From an uncultured Collinsella sp. (GTDB taxonomy: Bacteria > Actinomycetota > Coriobacteriia > Coriobacteriales > Coriobacteriaceae), in contig URRB01000006.1 in assembly GCA_900550195.1 (NCBI GenBank), positions 1-64,000 on the forward strand: a stretch of DNA of 64,000 nucleotides. The letters are read 5' to 3'. Below are positions 1-9,427 of this stretch, piece after piece (within the stretch, counting starts at the first letter, position 1; each line of letters opens with the position of its first letter). Position numbers and translations under genes: made by a program. Under the pieces are notes generated by a model. The model was not told the DNA's origin and did not search any database. It was given only the letters and a program-made list of their open reading frames with translations.

Positions 1-56
1 CGGTCTTTCATGCAGCAGGGGCTCTCAATGTTTTTATGTCCTGCTCATATCGTCTG

Positions 57-84
57 TGCCGGCACCTGGGGACAGTCCTTATGT
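57..84 (+). repeat. H4-family repeat, truncated copy
   Basis: The stretch has TGCCGGCACCTGGGGACAG followed by a TCC, matching the left half of the palindrome at 3336-3370 and the copies near 42.5 and 55.3 kb. The right arm is missing, so this looks like a decayed copy. I see no gene in bases 1-222. Confidence 0.5.
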
Positions 85-132
85 CAAGAGATTGGTGCAG
101 GAGGGATAGGTTGCCTTTCGCCGATCTAAATA

Positions 133-198
133 AGTTGCGGTGAGATAGTTCTTGAATTGGCCTTTTTGGGGCTAAACAGGAACTATCTCACCGCAACT
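133..198. repeat. H1-family hairpin repeat, copy 1
   Basis: Two perfect 19-base arms (133-151 and 180-198) begin AGTTGCGGTG and end CACCGCAACT around a 28-base loop. Three relatives occur at 6365, 10063 and 13337. It lies 24 bases beyond the stop of the coiled-coil gene on the minus strand, so it may help end that transcript, but no long U-run follows. Confidence 0.8.
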
Positions 199-222
199 GC
201 GTTGAGCTTTTTGGCAGCTGGT

Positions 223-1998
223 TTACTTGCTCGCGAAGAGCCAGATCAGGATGATCGCCAGGATTGCGGCGACGATGCAGACGATGGCGCCGGTGAATTT
301 GATGCGTGAGTCGCGGGTGCGCTCTCGTACGTCGTCTTCGGCGGCCTCGAGCTGGTCGACTTCTTGCTCGGTCTCGGCGTGTTCGGCTTTGTCTCGGGCC
401 AAGGATCCTGCAAGCGACTCAGTGATCTCTGGGTGGTCGTGTACCTCGGTCGCCTGTTCGATAATCGACTGCGCATGCGCGGCATCTGCTTGGGCGTTGG
501 CGATGCTCTGCTCTTGGTCGCGGCGTGCCTTGTCCTCGGCAGCGATCTTCTCGCGCAGTTCGCGCTGGCGCGTCGCGGCGGCAGTCTTCGCCGTCTGCAG
601 CTCGTCGCGCGCGGCATCAGCCTCAGTCGTCACGGCTTGGTGCGCGCGTTTGGCTTCGGCAATGGGGGCTTGAGCCTGCTCGACAGCCTGCTCGGCTGCG
701 GCAAGCGAGTGCTCAAGGTCGGCGGTGATGCGCGGGACATCTTCTTCGGCTTTACGCAGGGCATCTGCCGTGTCGGAGATCTGCATCGAGAGCTCGCTGG
801 TGCGCACCGTATAGTTGGCGGGATTTGCCGAGGGATTGCGTTGCAGCTCGGCATACTCATGACGCAGCGTCTCGAGCTGGGCGCGCGTGGCGTCGACGGT
901 TTGTTGTGCGGCGGCAATGCCGGCGTCTCGCTCGGCCTTCACCTTGTCGCGGATGCGCTTGGAATCCTCAAGACGTCGAACGAGGCGGTTGCCGGTCTCG
1001 CGAGAGCTCGCCTCGCGGGCCTCCACGGCGTCGAGCGCGGCCTTCAGGCGGAGCTCAGTCGCGTCATCCTCTGTCTTCATTTGTTCGAACTGACCCTTGA
1101 GCTCTGTCGCTTTGGCGGCGTGGGCATCACGGTCAATCTCGGCGGCCGCTGCAGTCTTTTGGGCCGTGGCAATCGCCTGGCGCTGGTCGGCGACGATCTG
1201 GTCGTAGCGGCCTGCGATATCCTGGCGCGTCTCGAGTTCCTCGGCCTGATCGGCAATGCGCTGCTCAAGTTCGGCCAGGTGGGCGCGGGCATCGGCAAGT
1301 GCCTTTTTCGCGGCGTTCATCTCGCGCATGGCCGAGGCGCCCTGGGCAATAAAGGTGCCCACGGCGTTCGCGGTGTTCGAGACAGCGGTCCCCAGATCGC
1401 GGTTCGCGGCAGGGGAGTGCGAGGCGGTCGGGCGAGCGGTGTCAGCGGCATCCGCATCGGCAGCCTGCGGCACGGAGATGTTGCCGGTGCCGCCCTCGAC
1501 CACAGAAAAGCCTGCTGCGTGCGGGTCGACCGCATCGGCGCCAATCGTGGGGTGCTCGAGCTGCAGAAACGAGGGCATGGTGCTGCCCTGGTCGGCAACC
1601 GGAGTCTCGCCGGGTACAAAGGTCGAGGCCGCCTCGGCAGCCTCCTCTTCCTCGGCGTCAACGTCAGCGTCGGCCACGGCGTCTTTCATCGCTTTGACGG
1701 CATCCATCATGGAGTCCATGACGGCGTCGAGCTCTTCTTCCGAAGATACCTCGATGGGGCCCGCTGCTTGCGGGGCGGGGTCCGTGTCAGGTTCGGCATC
1801 GCTCGGCTCCGGCTGCTCGCTTTCATCATGCTCGACAGTATCGTCTGTGTCTGTTGCCTTATCCGCACCGGCGTGCGCATCTGCGGTGGCGGGCGCATCG
1901 GTGGAGGCGTCGACGCAGGTAGGAGTATCGCAGTCGTCGACGGCGTCTTCGGAATGATCAATATGCTGCTGAGTCTGGGGGTCCAGCTCGTCTGTCAT
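223..1998 (-). CDS. Tail-anchored coiled-coil membrane protein, function unknown
   Basis: The 591-residue product has an acidic, low-complexity Asp/Glu/Ala/Thr/Pro-rich first 130 residues and a linker. A long Ala/Glu/Arg/Lys-rich heptad-like coiled coil follows (about residues 215-555). One hydrophobic helix of about 20 residues lies three to four residues from the C-terminus. There is no signal peptide, so the bulk is predicted to be cytoplasmic and anchored by its tail. The start is the ATG nine bases after GAGGAG; an in-frame ATG six bases upstream is too close to that site. I recognise no enzymatic motif. A structural or scaffolding role is possible but unsupported. The stop is followed by an H1 hairpin. 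Confidence 0.75.
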   Translation of the reverse strand: MTDELDPQTQQHIDHSEDAVDDCDTPTCVDASTDAPATADAHAGADKATDTDDTVEHDESEQPEPSDAEPDTDPAPQAAGPIEVSSEEELDAVMDSMMDAVKAMKDAVADADVDAEEEEAAEAASTFVPGETPVADQGSTMPSFLQLEHPTIGADAVDPHAAGFSVVEGGTGNISVPQAADADAADTARPTASHSPAANRDLGTAVSNTANAVGTFIAQGASAMREMNAAKKALADARAHLAELEQRIADQAEELETRQDIAGRYDQIVADQRQAIATAQKTAAAAEIDRDAHAAKATELKGQFEQMKTEDDATELRLKAALDAVEAREASSRETGNRLVRRLEDSKRIRDKVKAERDAGIAAAQQTVDATRAQLETLRHEYAELQRNPSANPANYTVRTSELSMQISDTADALRKAEEDVPRITADLEHSLAAAEQAVEQAQAPIAEAKRAHQAVTTEADAARDELQTAKTAAATRQRELREKIAAEDKARRDQEQSIANAQADAAHAQSIIEQATEVHDHPEITESLAGSLARDKAEHAETEQEVDQLEAAEDDVRERTRDSRIKFTGAIVCIVAAILAIILIWLFASK

Positions 1999-2292
1999 AG
2001 GCATGTGCTCCTCATCGTTGTTTGTCACCCTATGATAAAGTCTCGCGCCGACATCCCACGCGCTGCAGCAAAGTTTCAAAACGTGTTCGATGGCTCGATC
2101 TGATAACAATAACTCGGCCGCTTTATCCAGTTTGTACTTGACAATCCCTTCGCCGAACGACGTGGTGCCGTTCGCCTACCGCGGTCTTTTATTTTCGCTT
2201 GAACACGCTAAAGTTGCATCTCAGCTTTTGGCGCGTGAAGTTGGATACGCGCAGTCGGCGGGCGTGCCCGTCGCGATTTGAAAGGACTTTGT

Positions 2293-3093
2293 ATGGGACT
2301 TTTCACTGGTAAGACCGTGATCGTCACCGGCGGCGGCAAGGCCACGCTTAAGGACGGTTCCGCTGGCTCCATCGGCTACGGCATCGATATCGCATTTGCC
2401 AAGGAGGGCGCGAACCTCGTCATCACCGGCCGCAACGTCGCCAAGCTCGAGGCCGCCAAGGAGTCTCTCGAGGCCGAGTACGGTGTCAAGGTTCTGCCTG
2501 TTCAGGCCGATGTCTCAGCTGGTCAGGACAACGAGGCCGTCGTCCAGAACGTCATCGACAAGGCCATTGAGGAGTTCGGCCGCATCGACGCCGTCGTCAA
2601 CAATGCTCAGGCCAGCGCCTCGGGCGTGACCATCGCCGATCACACCATGGACCAGTTTAACCTGGCCATTTACTCCGGTCTGTATGCTACCTATCTGTAC
2701 ATGCAGAAGGCCTATCCGCACCTGAAGGAGACCAAGGGCTCCGTGGTCAACTTTGCCTCGGGCGCCGGCCTGTTTGGCAACTACGGCCAGTGCAGCTATG
2801 CCGCTGCCAAGGAGGGCATCCGCGGTCTGACTCGCGTTGCCGCCAACGAGTGGGGCAAGGACGGCATCAACGTCAACATCGTGTGCCCGCTTGCTTGGAC
2901 CGCTGCGCTCGAGAACTTCCAAGATGCCTATCCCGAGGCGTTCAAGGCCAACGTCCACATGCCGCCGGCGGGTCACTACGGCGACGTCGAGAAGGAAATC
3001 GGCCGCGTTGTCGTTCAGCTCTGCGGTCCCGACTTTAAGTACATGAACGGCGAGACCGTCACCCTCGAGGGTGGCATGGGCCAGCGTCCGTAG
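2293..3093 (+). CDS. SDR oxidoreductase, candidate NADP-dependent 12-alpha-hydroxysteroid dehydrogenase
   Basis: This 266-aa classical short-chain dehydrogenase has a glycine-rich TGGGK start (12-16), an NNAQ variant of NNAG (103-106), catalytic Ser156 and a Y169-x3-K173 pair. Arg47 follows beta-strand 2, which favours NADP(H). The core stretches SGLYAT, FASGAGLFGN, GQCSYAAAKEGIRGL and the end LEGGMGQRP match, from memory, the clostridial 12-alpha-HSDH that oxidises the cholate 12-OH. About eight extra residues (TLKDGSAG) sit inside the cofactor loop. The start ATG follows AAAGGA by six bases; an upstream TTG is less likely. It is not the short 7-beta-HSDH for which Collinsella is known. A generic SDR on another substrate remains possible. 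Confidence 0.7.
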   Translation: MGLFTGKTVIVTGGGKATLKDGSAGSIGYGIDIAFAKEGANLVITGRNVAKLEAAKESLEAEYGVKVLPVQADVSAGQDNEAVVQNVIDKAIEEFGRIDAVVNNAQASASGVTIADHTMDQFNLAIYSGLYATYLYMQKAYPHLKETKGSVVNFASGAGLFGNYGQCSYAAAKEGIRGLTRVAANEWGKDGINVNIVCPLAWTAALENFQDAYPEAFKANVHMPPAGHYGDVEKEIGRVVVQLCGPDFKYMNGETVTLEGGMGQRP

Positions 3094-3095
3094 GG

Positions 3096-3123
3096 GTTAC
3101 GCGGTTTTACCAAACCGCGTAAC
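3096..3123. repeat. Perfect 12-bp inverted repeat after the SDR gene
   Basis: GTTACGCGGTTT (3096-3107) and AAACCGCGTAAC (3112-3123) flank a 4-base loop just after the SDR stop. No T-tract follows, so it may be an RNA-stabilising hairpin or a regulator site. Confidence 0.6.
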
Positions 3124-3166
3124 AGCTCGACGCTGCGCGGTCACCAGAGCGACAACTTGTCATTCA

Positions 3167-3208
3167 AAGAGGGCGGCATGACCAGAAGGTCTATGCCGCC
3201 CTCTTTTC
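3167..3208 (+). terminator. Intrinsic terminator of the SDR gene
   Basis: AAGAGGGCGGCAT (3167-3179) pairs perfectly with ATGCCGCCCTCTT (3193-3205) and is followed by more T residues. Confidence 0.8.
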
Positions 3209-3473
3209 ATGCCAATTTGTTCGCCCTGGCGACCGCTCGCTGACGTCGCCAGAGCATCGGCGTTGCCTTGGCTGTTGGAGATGATCTCGTAGTCGTTGGG
3301 GACGTTCTTAAATGACTAGCTATAAGGGACACTCTTGCCGGCACTTGGGGACAGTCCCTAAGTGCCGGCAGATTGGGACACTTCTTTGCAAGATGGCGCT
3401 GAAGATTGTCCTCGACGACTAGTCGTTTAATGCATCAGTTTCTGTCGAGTCGGTGCTTCTTGCGGGTTGCCCG
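3209..3473. other. Intergenic stretch with repeats, no gene seen
   Basis: Between the SDR terminator and the tgt promoter I find no credible coding frame. The stretch contains the H4 palindrome (3336-3370) and flanking fragments such as GACTAGTCGTTTAA, which recur near 42.6 kb and in part near 63.2 kb. Confidence 0.6.
3336..3370. repeat. H4-family palindrome, copy 2
   Basis: TGCCGGCACTT (3336-3346) and AAGTGCCGGCA (3360-3370) enclose GGGGACAGTCCCT, itself nearly palindromic, giving an almost uninterrupted 35-base hairpin with the GGGACA core seen in the other families. Confidence 0.8.
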
Positions 3474-3479
3474 TATAAT
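3474..3479 (+). promoter_or_regulatory. Likely -10 box of tgt
   Basis: A perfect TATAAT lies 38 bases before the tgt start; no convincing -35 box is seen. Confidence 0.5.
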
Positions 3480-3516
3480 GGTTTGCGTATGAACCGCAAC
3501 CAAGGAGTTCCAGTTT

Positions 3517-4656
<1,140 letters not shown>

Positions 4657-4869
4657 GGGCGACAGGCACGCTTGCAGAGCGTGGGCAACGGCAAAGGTTG
4701 AGCGGCAGCTGCTCGTCACATTCGCTGACGCCGGCTGCGCGACCGCTGACCGATGCCTTGCAAGCGCTTGATGCAACGTGGGTACCATACCGAATAGTTG
4801 ATGTTCGGGCGGGTGTTTGGCGCATGGCGTCGACCCCGCCCGCTTTTCTTTTTCTCGATAGGAGTACCC

Positions 4870-5628
4870 ATGATTAAGAATGAGAACGTCGAGCGCGAGC
4901 CGGCCTACGACGAGACGTACCGACGCGGTCCCGTGGTCATGCGCGGTCCCATGATTCCTAAGGACAACACCTACGCCAACCTGCTGGCGCCCGAGGAGTC
5001 GACCGACTGGTTGCATGCCGATCCGTGGCGCGTGCTGCGCATTCAGGCCGAGTTTGTCGATGGCTTCGGCGCGCTTGCCGAGCTTGGTCCTGCGGTGACC
5101 ATCTTCGGTAGCGCCCGCACGCCCAAGACCGATCCGCTTTACAAGGCGGCGCGCACCGTCGGGCGCAAAATCGCCCAGCGCGGCGTGGCGGTTATCACCG
5201 GCGGCGGTCCCGGCATCATGGAGGCGGCCAACAGGGGAGCGGCGAGTGTCAACGGCAAGTCAGTTGGCCTGGGCATTGAATTGCCGCACGAGCAGGGGCT
5301 CAATAAATACGTGAACCTCGGCATGGACTTCCGTTACTTCTTTGTGCGCAAGACCATGTTCGTCAAATACAGCTCGGGTGCCATCGTGTTTCCCGGAGGT
5401 TTTGGTACGCTCGACGAAATGTTTGAGGTGCTCACGCTGGTGCAGACACACAAGGTCAAGCGCATGCCGCTCGTTTTGGTGGGAACCGAGTACTGGCAGG
5501 GCCTGTTCGACTGGCTCAACGGCCCGGTGATGGACGCCGGTATGATCAGCCCGCTCGATCCCGAGCTCGTGCATATCACCGACGACCTCAACGAAGCCGT
5601 CGACATCGCCCTGAGCGGGCTGATGTAG
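4870..5628 (+). CDS. LOG-family (TIGR00730) nucleotide 5'-monophosphate nucleosidase-like protein
   Basis: The 252-aa Rossmann protein carries GSAR (80-83), GGGPGIMEA (112-120) and the LOG signature PGGFGTLDE (175-183). LOG proteins hydrolyse nucleoside 5'-monophosphates, including cytokinin-type ones, and in bacteria often act in purine nucleotide turnover. The start follows AGGAG by five bases; an ORF extension upstream has no such site. The last 126 bases are repeated, about 91% identical and in frame, at 9849-9974, so the 3' end of this gene is one boundary of the island that follows. Confidence 0.85.
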   Translation: MIKNENVEREPAYDETYRRGPVVMRGPMIPKDNTYANLLAPEESTDWLHADPWRVLRIQAEFVDGFGALAELGPAVTIFGSARTPKTDPLYKAARTVGRKIAQRGVAVITGGGPGIMEAANRGAASVNGKSVGLGIELPHEQGLNKYVNLGMDFRYFFVRKTMFVKYSSGAIVFPGGFGTLDEMFEVLTLVQTHKVKRMPLVLVGTEYWQGLFDWLNGPVMDAGMISPLDPELVHITDDLNEAVDIALSGLM

Positions 5629-5660
5629 GGCGCTGTGACTGTTGTTATAGTAATGTGAAC

Positions 5661-5714
5661 GGCATACTGATGCTATTTAACATCAGTATGCCATCAAAAC
5701 GGGGTATACTGATG
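5661..5714. promoter_or_regulatory. Toxin-antitoxin operator with three half-sites
   Basis: GGCATACTGATG (5661-5672) and CATCAGTATGCC (5681-5692) form a perfect 12-bp inverted repeat, and a third direct half-site, GTATACTGATG, follows at 5704-5714. This is the expected shape of the autoregulatory site of a ribbon-helix-helix antitoxin. TATACT inside the third half-site could also be the -10 box. Confidence 0.7.
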
Positions 5715-5740
5715 CAAAAGACGAGGCGAGGAGGTCGCGT

Positions 5741-6040
5741 ATGTCTACTGCAACGGTTAAGCCTACGACGGTTCGCATCGAAGAGGGGCTCAAGGAACAG
5801 GCGACTGAGTTCTTGGATTCGGTCGGCCTCAGCCTCAATTCCTATCTCAATCTTGCCGTTCGGCAGCTTGTAAATCAGCGAAAGATTCCTTTTGAGATTG
5901 TAGGAAGGGCGGAGGTGCCCAACGAGGCGACGAGGCGTGCCATGGTGATCGCCGAGGCTCATGAGTTGGGGATTTTGCCGGACGATAGCCCGTCATTCAA
6001 CAACGCTGATGAGCTTATGTCATTCCTCGATGAGGAATAG
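5741..6040 (+). CDS. RelB/DinJ-family antitoxin
   Basis: This 99-aa protein begins with a ribbon-helix-helix segment (TTVRIEEGLKEQATEFLDSV, then LSLNSYLNLAVRQLV) typical of RelB/DinJ antitoxins, which bind the operator DNA. Its acidic C-terminal half (ending ADELMSFLDEE) should wrap the toxin. It lies 26 bases after a three-half-site operator and two bases before the toxin ATG, so the pair is co-transcribed and probably translationally coupled. It is the first gene in the island behind the LOG gene. Confidence 0.85.
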   Translation: MSTATVKPTTVRIEEGLKEQATEFLDSVGLSLNSYLNLAVRQLVNQRKIPFEIVGRAEVPNEATRRAMVIAEAHELGILPDDSPSFNNADELMSFLDEE

Positions 6041-6042
6041 CG

Positions 6043-6351
6043 ATGTTCGAGATTAAAGTCGAGGCTCAATTTAGGGCGGACTACAAACGAACGATGCGCA
6101 TGCATCCGCAGCTAAAGAGTGAGTTTAAGGCGGCAGTCGCAGAGCTTGCAGCTCACGGCTCGCTTCCCGCGGAATATGGCGCCCATGAGCTTTCAAACCC
6201 GGGCGGAAACTACAACGGCCACATCGATTTCCACCTATCCGATGGCTTGGTCGACGTGGTCGTTCTCTACTTACCGCATAAGACTAATCCTGTGATCCGG
6301 CTGGTCAGAATGGGCTCGCATGAGGAGCTGTTCCAGGGCCCGCAGGGCTGA
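6043..6351 (+). CDS. YafQ/RelE-family mRNA interferase toxin
   Basis: The 102-aa basic protein has the RelE-superfamily layout: two N-terminal helices rich in Lys/Arg (EAQFRADYKRTMRMHPQL), a beta-sheet, and the C-terminal RxGSHxELF motif characteristic of YafQ toxins, which cleave ribosome-bound mRNA. GAGGA near the end of the antitoxin gene supplies its ribosome binding site. The protein appears full length, with the terminal His and Phe preserved, so the module may be active and could stabilise the island. Confidence 0.85.
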   Translation: MFEIKVEAQFRADYKRTMRMHPQLKSEFKAAVAELAAHGSLPAEYGAHELSNPGGNYNGHIDFHLSDGLVDVVVLYLPHKTNPVIRLVRMGSHEELFQGPQG

Positions 6352-6364
6352 TTGCCGATTTCTA

Positions 6365-6431
6365 AGTTGCGGTGGAATAGGGATTGGTTGACGGCTAATA
6401 AGTCAAAAACAGTCCCTATTTCACCGCAACT
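6365..6431. repeat. H1-family hairpin repeat, copy 2, supplying a stop codon
   Basis: Arms 6365-6383 and 6413-6431 (AGTTGCGGTG to CACCGCAACT, inner ends AGGGA and TCCCT) pair with one mismatch. The minus-strand helicase gene reads into the right arm, which encodes its last residues AVAVK and the TAG stop. Confidence 0.8.
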
Positions 6432-9427
6432 GCTGGGGGTACCCCGTTCGTCGCCGCGGCCTCCGGTTCCACTTTTCGCTGAATTTCGCTCAAAAGCTCG
6501 GCTGCGACTTCGCTGCTTTTGAAACGAATGCTGCAGTCTTCTTTCTTTGGGAAAGCCAGCAACGGAATAGCTCCGTACCAGACAGTTTCCTCGTCAATCA
6601 CTGATGCGCACAGGCGTCCTTCGGCTTTGATGAGATAGTTGACGTTCATCTCGGCAAAAATCGCTTTCACGTCATCGCGTGGAGTTGAAGCAATAGAAAT
6701 CTCAAGGGCAATTCCACGGGTAGCGGCATCCGCGAGTGCAGCGGCGAGCTTTTCAAGGCATGCGGCGGACGCGTAGGGTGCGGCTATAAAAATGCTTTTC
6801 GATGCGTTCTCGATGTCATTCACTAAAGCCTCCACGGCTCTTGCCGACCTAACGAGGATGTTTCGATCGTCCTGTCTGTTGTCGTTTGCCGCAAAGACTT
6901 CATACCCCAGCTTGGCGTAGGTCTTGAGCCTCTTTTGGTACATGCGCGCGAACATGGGTATCGACAGGTCAACATAGTCGAATATCTCAACCCGCTGTTT
7001 GCCCTCGTGGCTTCTGTGTAGCCTACCTGCCTGCTGCGTTATGCTGCCGTCCCAAGATATTGGAGTGGCAATGAGCAAAGTGTCAAGGTAAGACAGGTCG
7101 AAGCCCTCGCCCAGAAGACTTTCAGTTGCGACGATGATTCGATGATCATGCTCAAAGCTGGGAAGACTCTTCAGTATTGCTTTTCTTTCTTTGGCGTCGA
7201 TTTCTCCGGTTAAGAGTATGGGTTCGTGTCCACGGCTTTGAAGTAGCCTGCATAGCTCTTCGGCATGCTTTTTTCTTTTAGATAGCACAAGCGGATGCCG
7301 GCCGTTTGATGCGGCCTCGAGGGCGTCCTCGATAATTGCTTCGTTTCTCGCGGCGTGTACACACAGGAGATCGAGAATTTGGTTAAAGGATGCTCCTGGT
7401 CCGTAGGTGGGTAATCGAATTCCGGTGAAACGCGGTCTAACAATGCGCTGAATCCCCTGTTGGATTGCTTGCGTTTTTGGATCGACGACATAGCGAACCG
7501 GGCCGCAGAGCATCGAGAGTGCCCGCGTGAGTCCGTCCGAACGCTCGGGCGTTGCGGAAAGGCCATATACATATTTGGCAGGAGCGGACTTGAGGACAAG
7601 CTCAAGCTGTGGCGCGGCCGCATGGTGGCATTCGTCACAGATGATGAGACTGTAATCGCGAACGAACTCCTTGGCTAATGACTCGCCGGTTTGGGGATCC
7701 TTGCCGGATAGCGACTGGAATGAAGCAATGTCGATGAGACGGCTTATGGCGGTCTTGCCTCCTCCGATTTGCCCAATGAGCGGAGGCTGTCTTTTGCTGA
7801 TTCGTCCCTTTGGGGTTCGGACGGGCTCTCTGTTGTCCGTGATGTCGAGAAATCGTTCGAGTTGGGATTTCCATTGGGCAATGAGCGCAGTTTTAGGAAC
7901 GATGACGAGCGTTGGAAGACCAATGGCAGCAATAAGATAAGCTCCGATGACGGTTTTGCCGAACCCCGTCGGTGCGGACATGATCCCGTCTTCATAGCTG
8001 AGCATCTGTTCAGCGACAATTTGCTGTTCAGGGCGAAGAGTCCCTTTAAATGCCATCGCAATTGGATGGCTCGACTTGCGTTTGTCTGAATAGTGGGCAG
8101 AAACGCCGGCTTCTTGAAGCAGCCGCTCAAGTTGAACCTTGCAGCCTCTGGGAATCGCGACGTAGCCATCTCTAAGTTCGCTGAGGTCTATGAACCGCGG
8201 TTTGCCGAATACCGATTGATGCATAGATTGTGCGCGGAAGAATTCTGGGTTGGCAAATGTTGCAAGCCTGCGGACTTCCATTTGAGCTGCGGGACTCAGA
8301 GATTTTTCGGGGATATAGAGCATATCGGTCTGCGTGACGGACAGCGATGACGGGAAGTCCCGCGGTGTGAGCGGAAGCCGCTTTCGCAGTCTCTGGGAAT
8401 GTGGCACACCGGTGTTTGCCGCCGCAACAGCTGCTATTCCATGTGACCTATTTTCGATGCTCTCGATCAGATTTTGCACCGTCACGCGCGGGATTAACTG
8501 GATTTGCGAAAGGTAAAGCCATTGATCGGGAAAGGGCTCAAATTGCTCGTCAACAAATACGCTGTTCCCTTTTCGCTGCGCTTTTCCTTGAAAAGGCAGC
8601 GCTATGAGATTTCCAAAGCCGCCCTCAGGAATGGTGGACTGCGCGGGCAGCATTCGGTCAAATGCTTTGAAGGTGATTGTCTTGTTCAGTATCGCCGCTT
8701 CGGTGATAAGGCTGCTTCCAAAATCTCGTGCGGTCTTTGCGCTGACGAGCTCTAGGAAGAAAAACCAGACATGTGCGCCGTCGCCCGATCTCGATCGCTC
8801 AACTGCGACATCGATTCCGTGGCTTTTTGCGACATGTCGAATGGCTTTCGTCGCTTCTTTCCAATCGGCTCCGTCAAAATCGATGACCAGGACTTTCGTG
8901 TTACTGTCTTTATCGAGCACATATTGGCCTATAACGTCTCGAAGCCTATCGTCATTGCCTCTGAAATGGGCGATGATCGCGGCATCGCTCAACTCGGGGA
9001 AGACGCGGCTGCTGCATTCCGTGCATTTGACTCTCTGGTGGCTTGCTTTGGGGCAAATGCCTGACTTCCACTCATTTGCGCAGGCGGGCGTATAGCCAAT
9101 TCCTCCGTCTTTTCTGCGGTACCCATGAGCGTAGACATCTTTGCGACCAGTAAAGAGATTGCGGAAGAGCTCGAGTTTGTCGCGCGCTGGGCTTGCGCTG
9201 GTGACGATATCTTCGATCTGCGCCCGTCTATCGAAAGAATCGCCAGCTTTCTCCCATTCTTCCAGCGTTGTATAACGGATGTCTGGACCGCTGCTGCAGA
9301 TAACGATTTGCTTGCGCGGATCCGAAGCGTGGACGACCGTTTTATTGAATTTGAATAGGGCGCTCCCGAAAAGGGCGTATTGATGCGTGCCGTTGCTCAT
9401 TTGAAAGCCATTCTTATCAGCGTTCAT
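6416..9427 (-). CDS. TOTE-like conflict protein: primase-like domain, SF2 helicase, degenerate PLD domain
   Basis: The 1003-aa product has three parts. A Cys cluster (C116, C125, C135, C138) precedes an archaeo-eukaryotic-primase-like core with VIDFDGADW (D183, D185) and SGDGAHVWFF (H219). An SF2 helicase follows: Walker A APTGFGKT (485-492), DECH (598-601), SAT (624-626) and QQAGRLHR (798-805). Residues 855-980 resemble a PLD-type domain, but its HxK motif reads RxC before VIDEETVWYGA, so it is probably inactive. This architecture matches TOTE conflict proteins thought to counter mobile DNA. The start is uncertain (another ATG at codon 10) and no clear ribosome site is seen. The C-terminus is encoded by an H1 repeat. 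Confidence 0.75.
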   Translation of the reverse strand: MNADKNGFQMSNGTHQYALFGSALFKFNKTVVHASDPRKQIVICSSGPDIRYTTLEEWEKAGDSFDRRAQIEDIVTSASPARDKLELFRNLFTGRKDVYAHGYRRKDGGIGYTPACANEWKSGICPKASHQRVKCTECSSRVFPELSDAAIIAHFRGNDDRLRDVIGQYVLDKDSNTKVLVIDFDGADWKEATKAIRHVAKSHGIDVAVERSRSGDGAHVWFFFLELVSAKTARDFGSSLITEAAILNKTITFKAFDRMLPAQSTIPEGGFGNLIALPFQGKAQRKGNSVFVDEQFEPFPDQWLYLSQIQLIPRVTVQNLIESIENRSHGIAAVAAANTGVPHSQRLRKRLPLTPRDFPSSLSVTQTDMLYIPEKSLSPAAQMEVRRLATFANPEFFRAQSMHQSVFGKPRFIDLSELRDGYVAIPRGCKVQLERLLQEAGVSAHYSDKRKSSHPIAMAFKGTLRPEQQIVAEQMLSYEDGIMSAPTGFGKTVIGAYLIAAIGLPTLVIVPKTALIAQWKSQLERFLDITDNREPVRTPKGRISKRQPPLIGQIGGGKTAISRLIDIASFQSLSGKDPQTGESLAKEFVRDYSLIICDECHHAAAPQLELVLKSAPAKYVYGLSATPERSDGLTRALSMLCGPVRYVVDPKTQAIQQGIQRIVRPRFTGIRLPTYGPGASFNQILDLLCVHAARNEAIIEDALEAASNGRHPLVLSKRKKHAEELCRLLQSRGHEPILLTGEIDAKERKAILKSLPSFEHDHRIIVATESLLGEGFDLSYLDTLLIATPISWDGSITQQAGRLHRSHEGKQRVEIFDYVDLSIPMFARMYQKRLKTYAKLGYEVFAANDNRQDDRNILVRSARAVEALVNDIENASKSIFIAAPYASAACLEKLAAALADAATRGIALEISIASTPRDDVKAIFAEMNVNYLIKAEGRLCASVIDEETVWYGAIPLLAFPKKEDCSIRFKSSEVAAELLSEIQRKVEPEAAATNGVPPAVAVK

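Noticed and set aside
364..2103. Long open frame on the plus strand opposite the coiled-coil gene
   Set aside because: It is a GC-skewed shadow: Gly/Arg/Leu-rich composition with no family motifs and no ribosome site, while the opposite strand has a coherent coiled coil and membrane anchor.
2090..2281. 63-codon ORF upstream of the SDR gene
   Set aside because: There is no ribosome site, the frame ends inside the SDR ribosome site, and the region more plausibly holds promoters of two divergent genes. A small protein cannot be fully excluded.
2293..3093. Assignment as the Collinsella 7-beta-HSDH
   Set aside because: The known enzyme begins with a different glycine motif and has different active-site flanks; the matches here are with 12-alpha-HSDH-type sequences.
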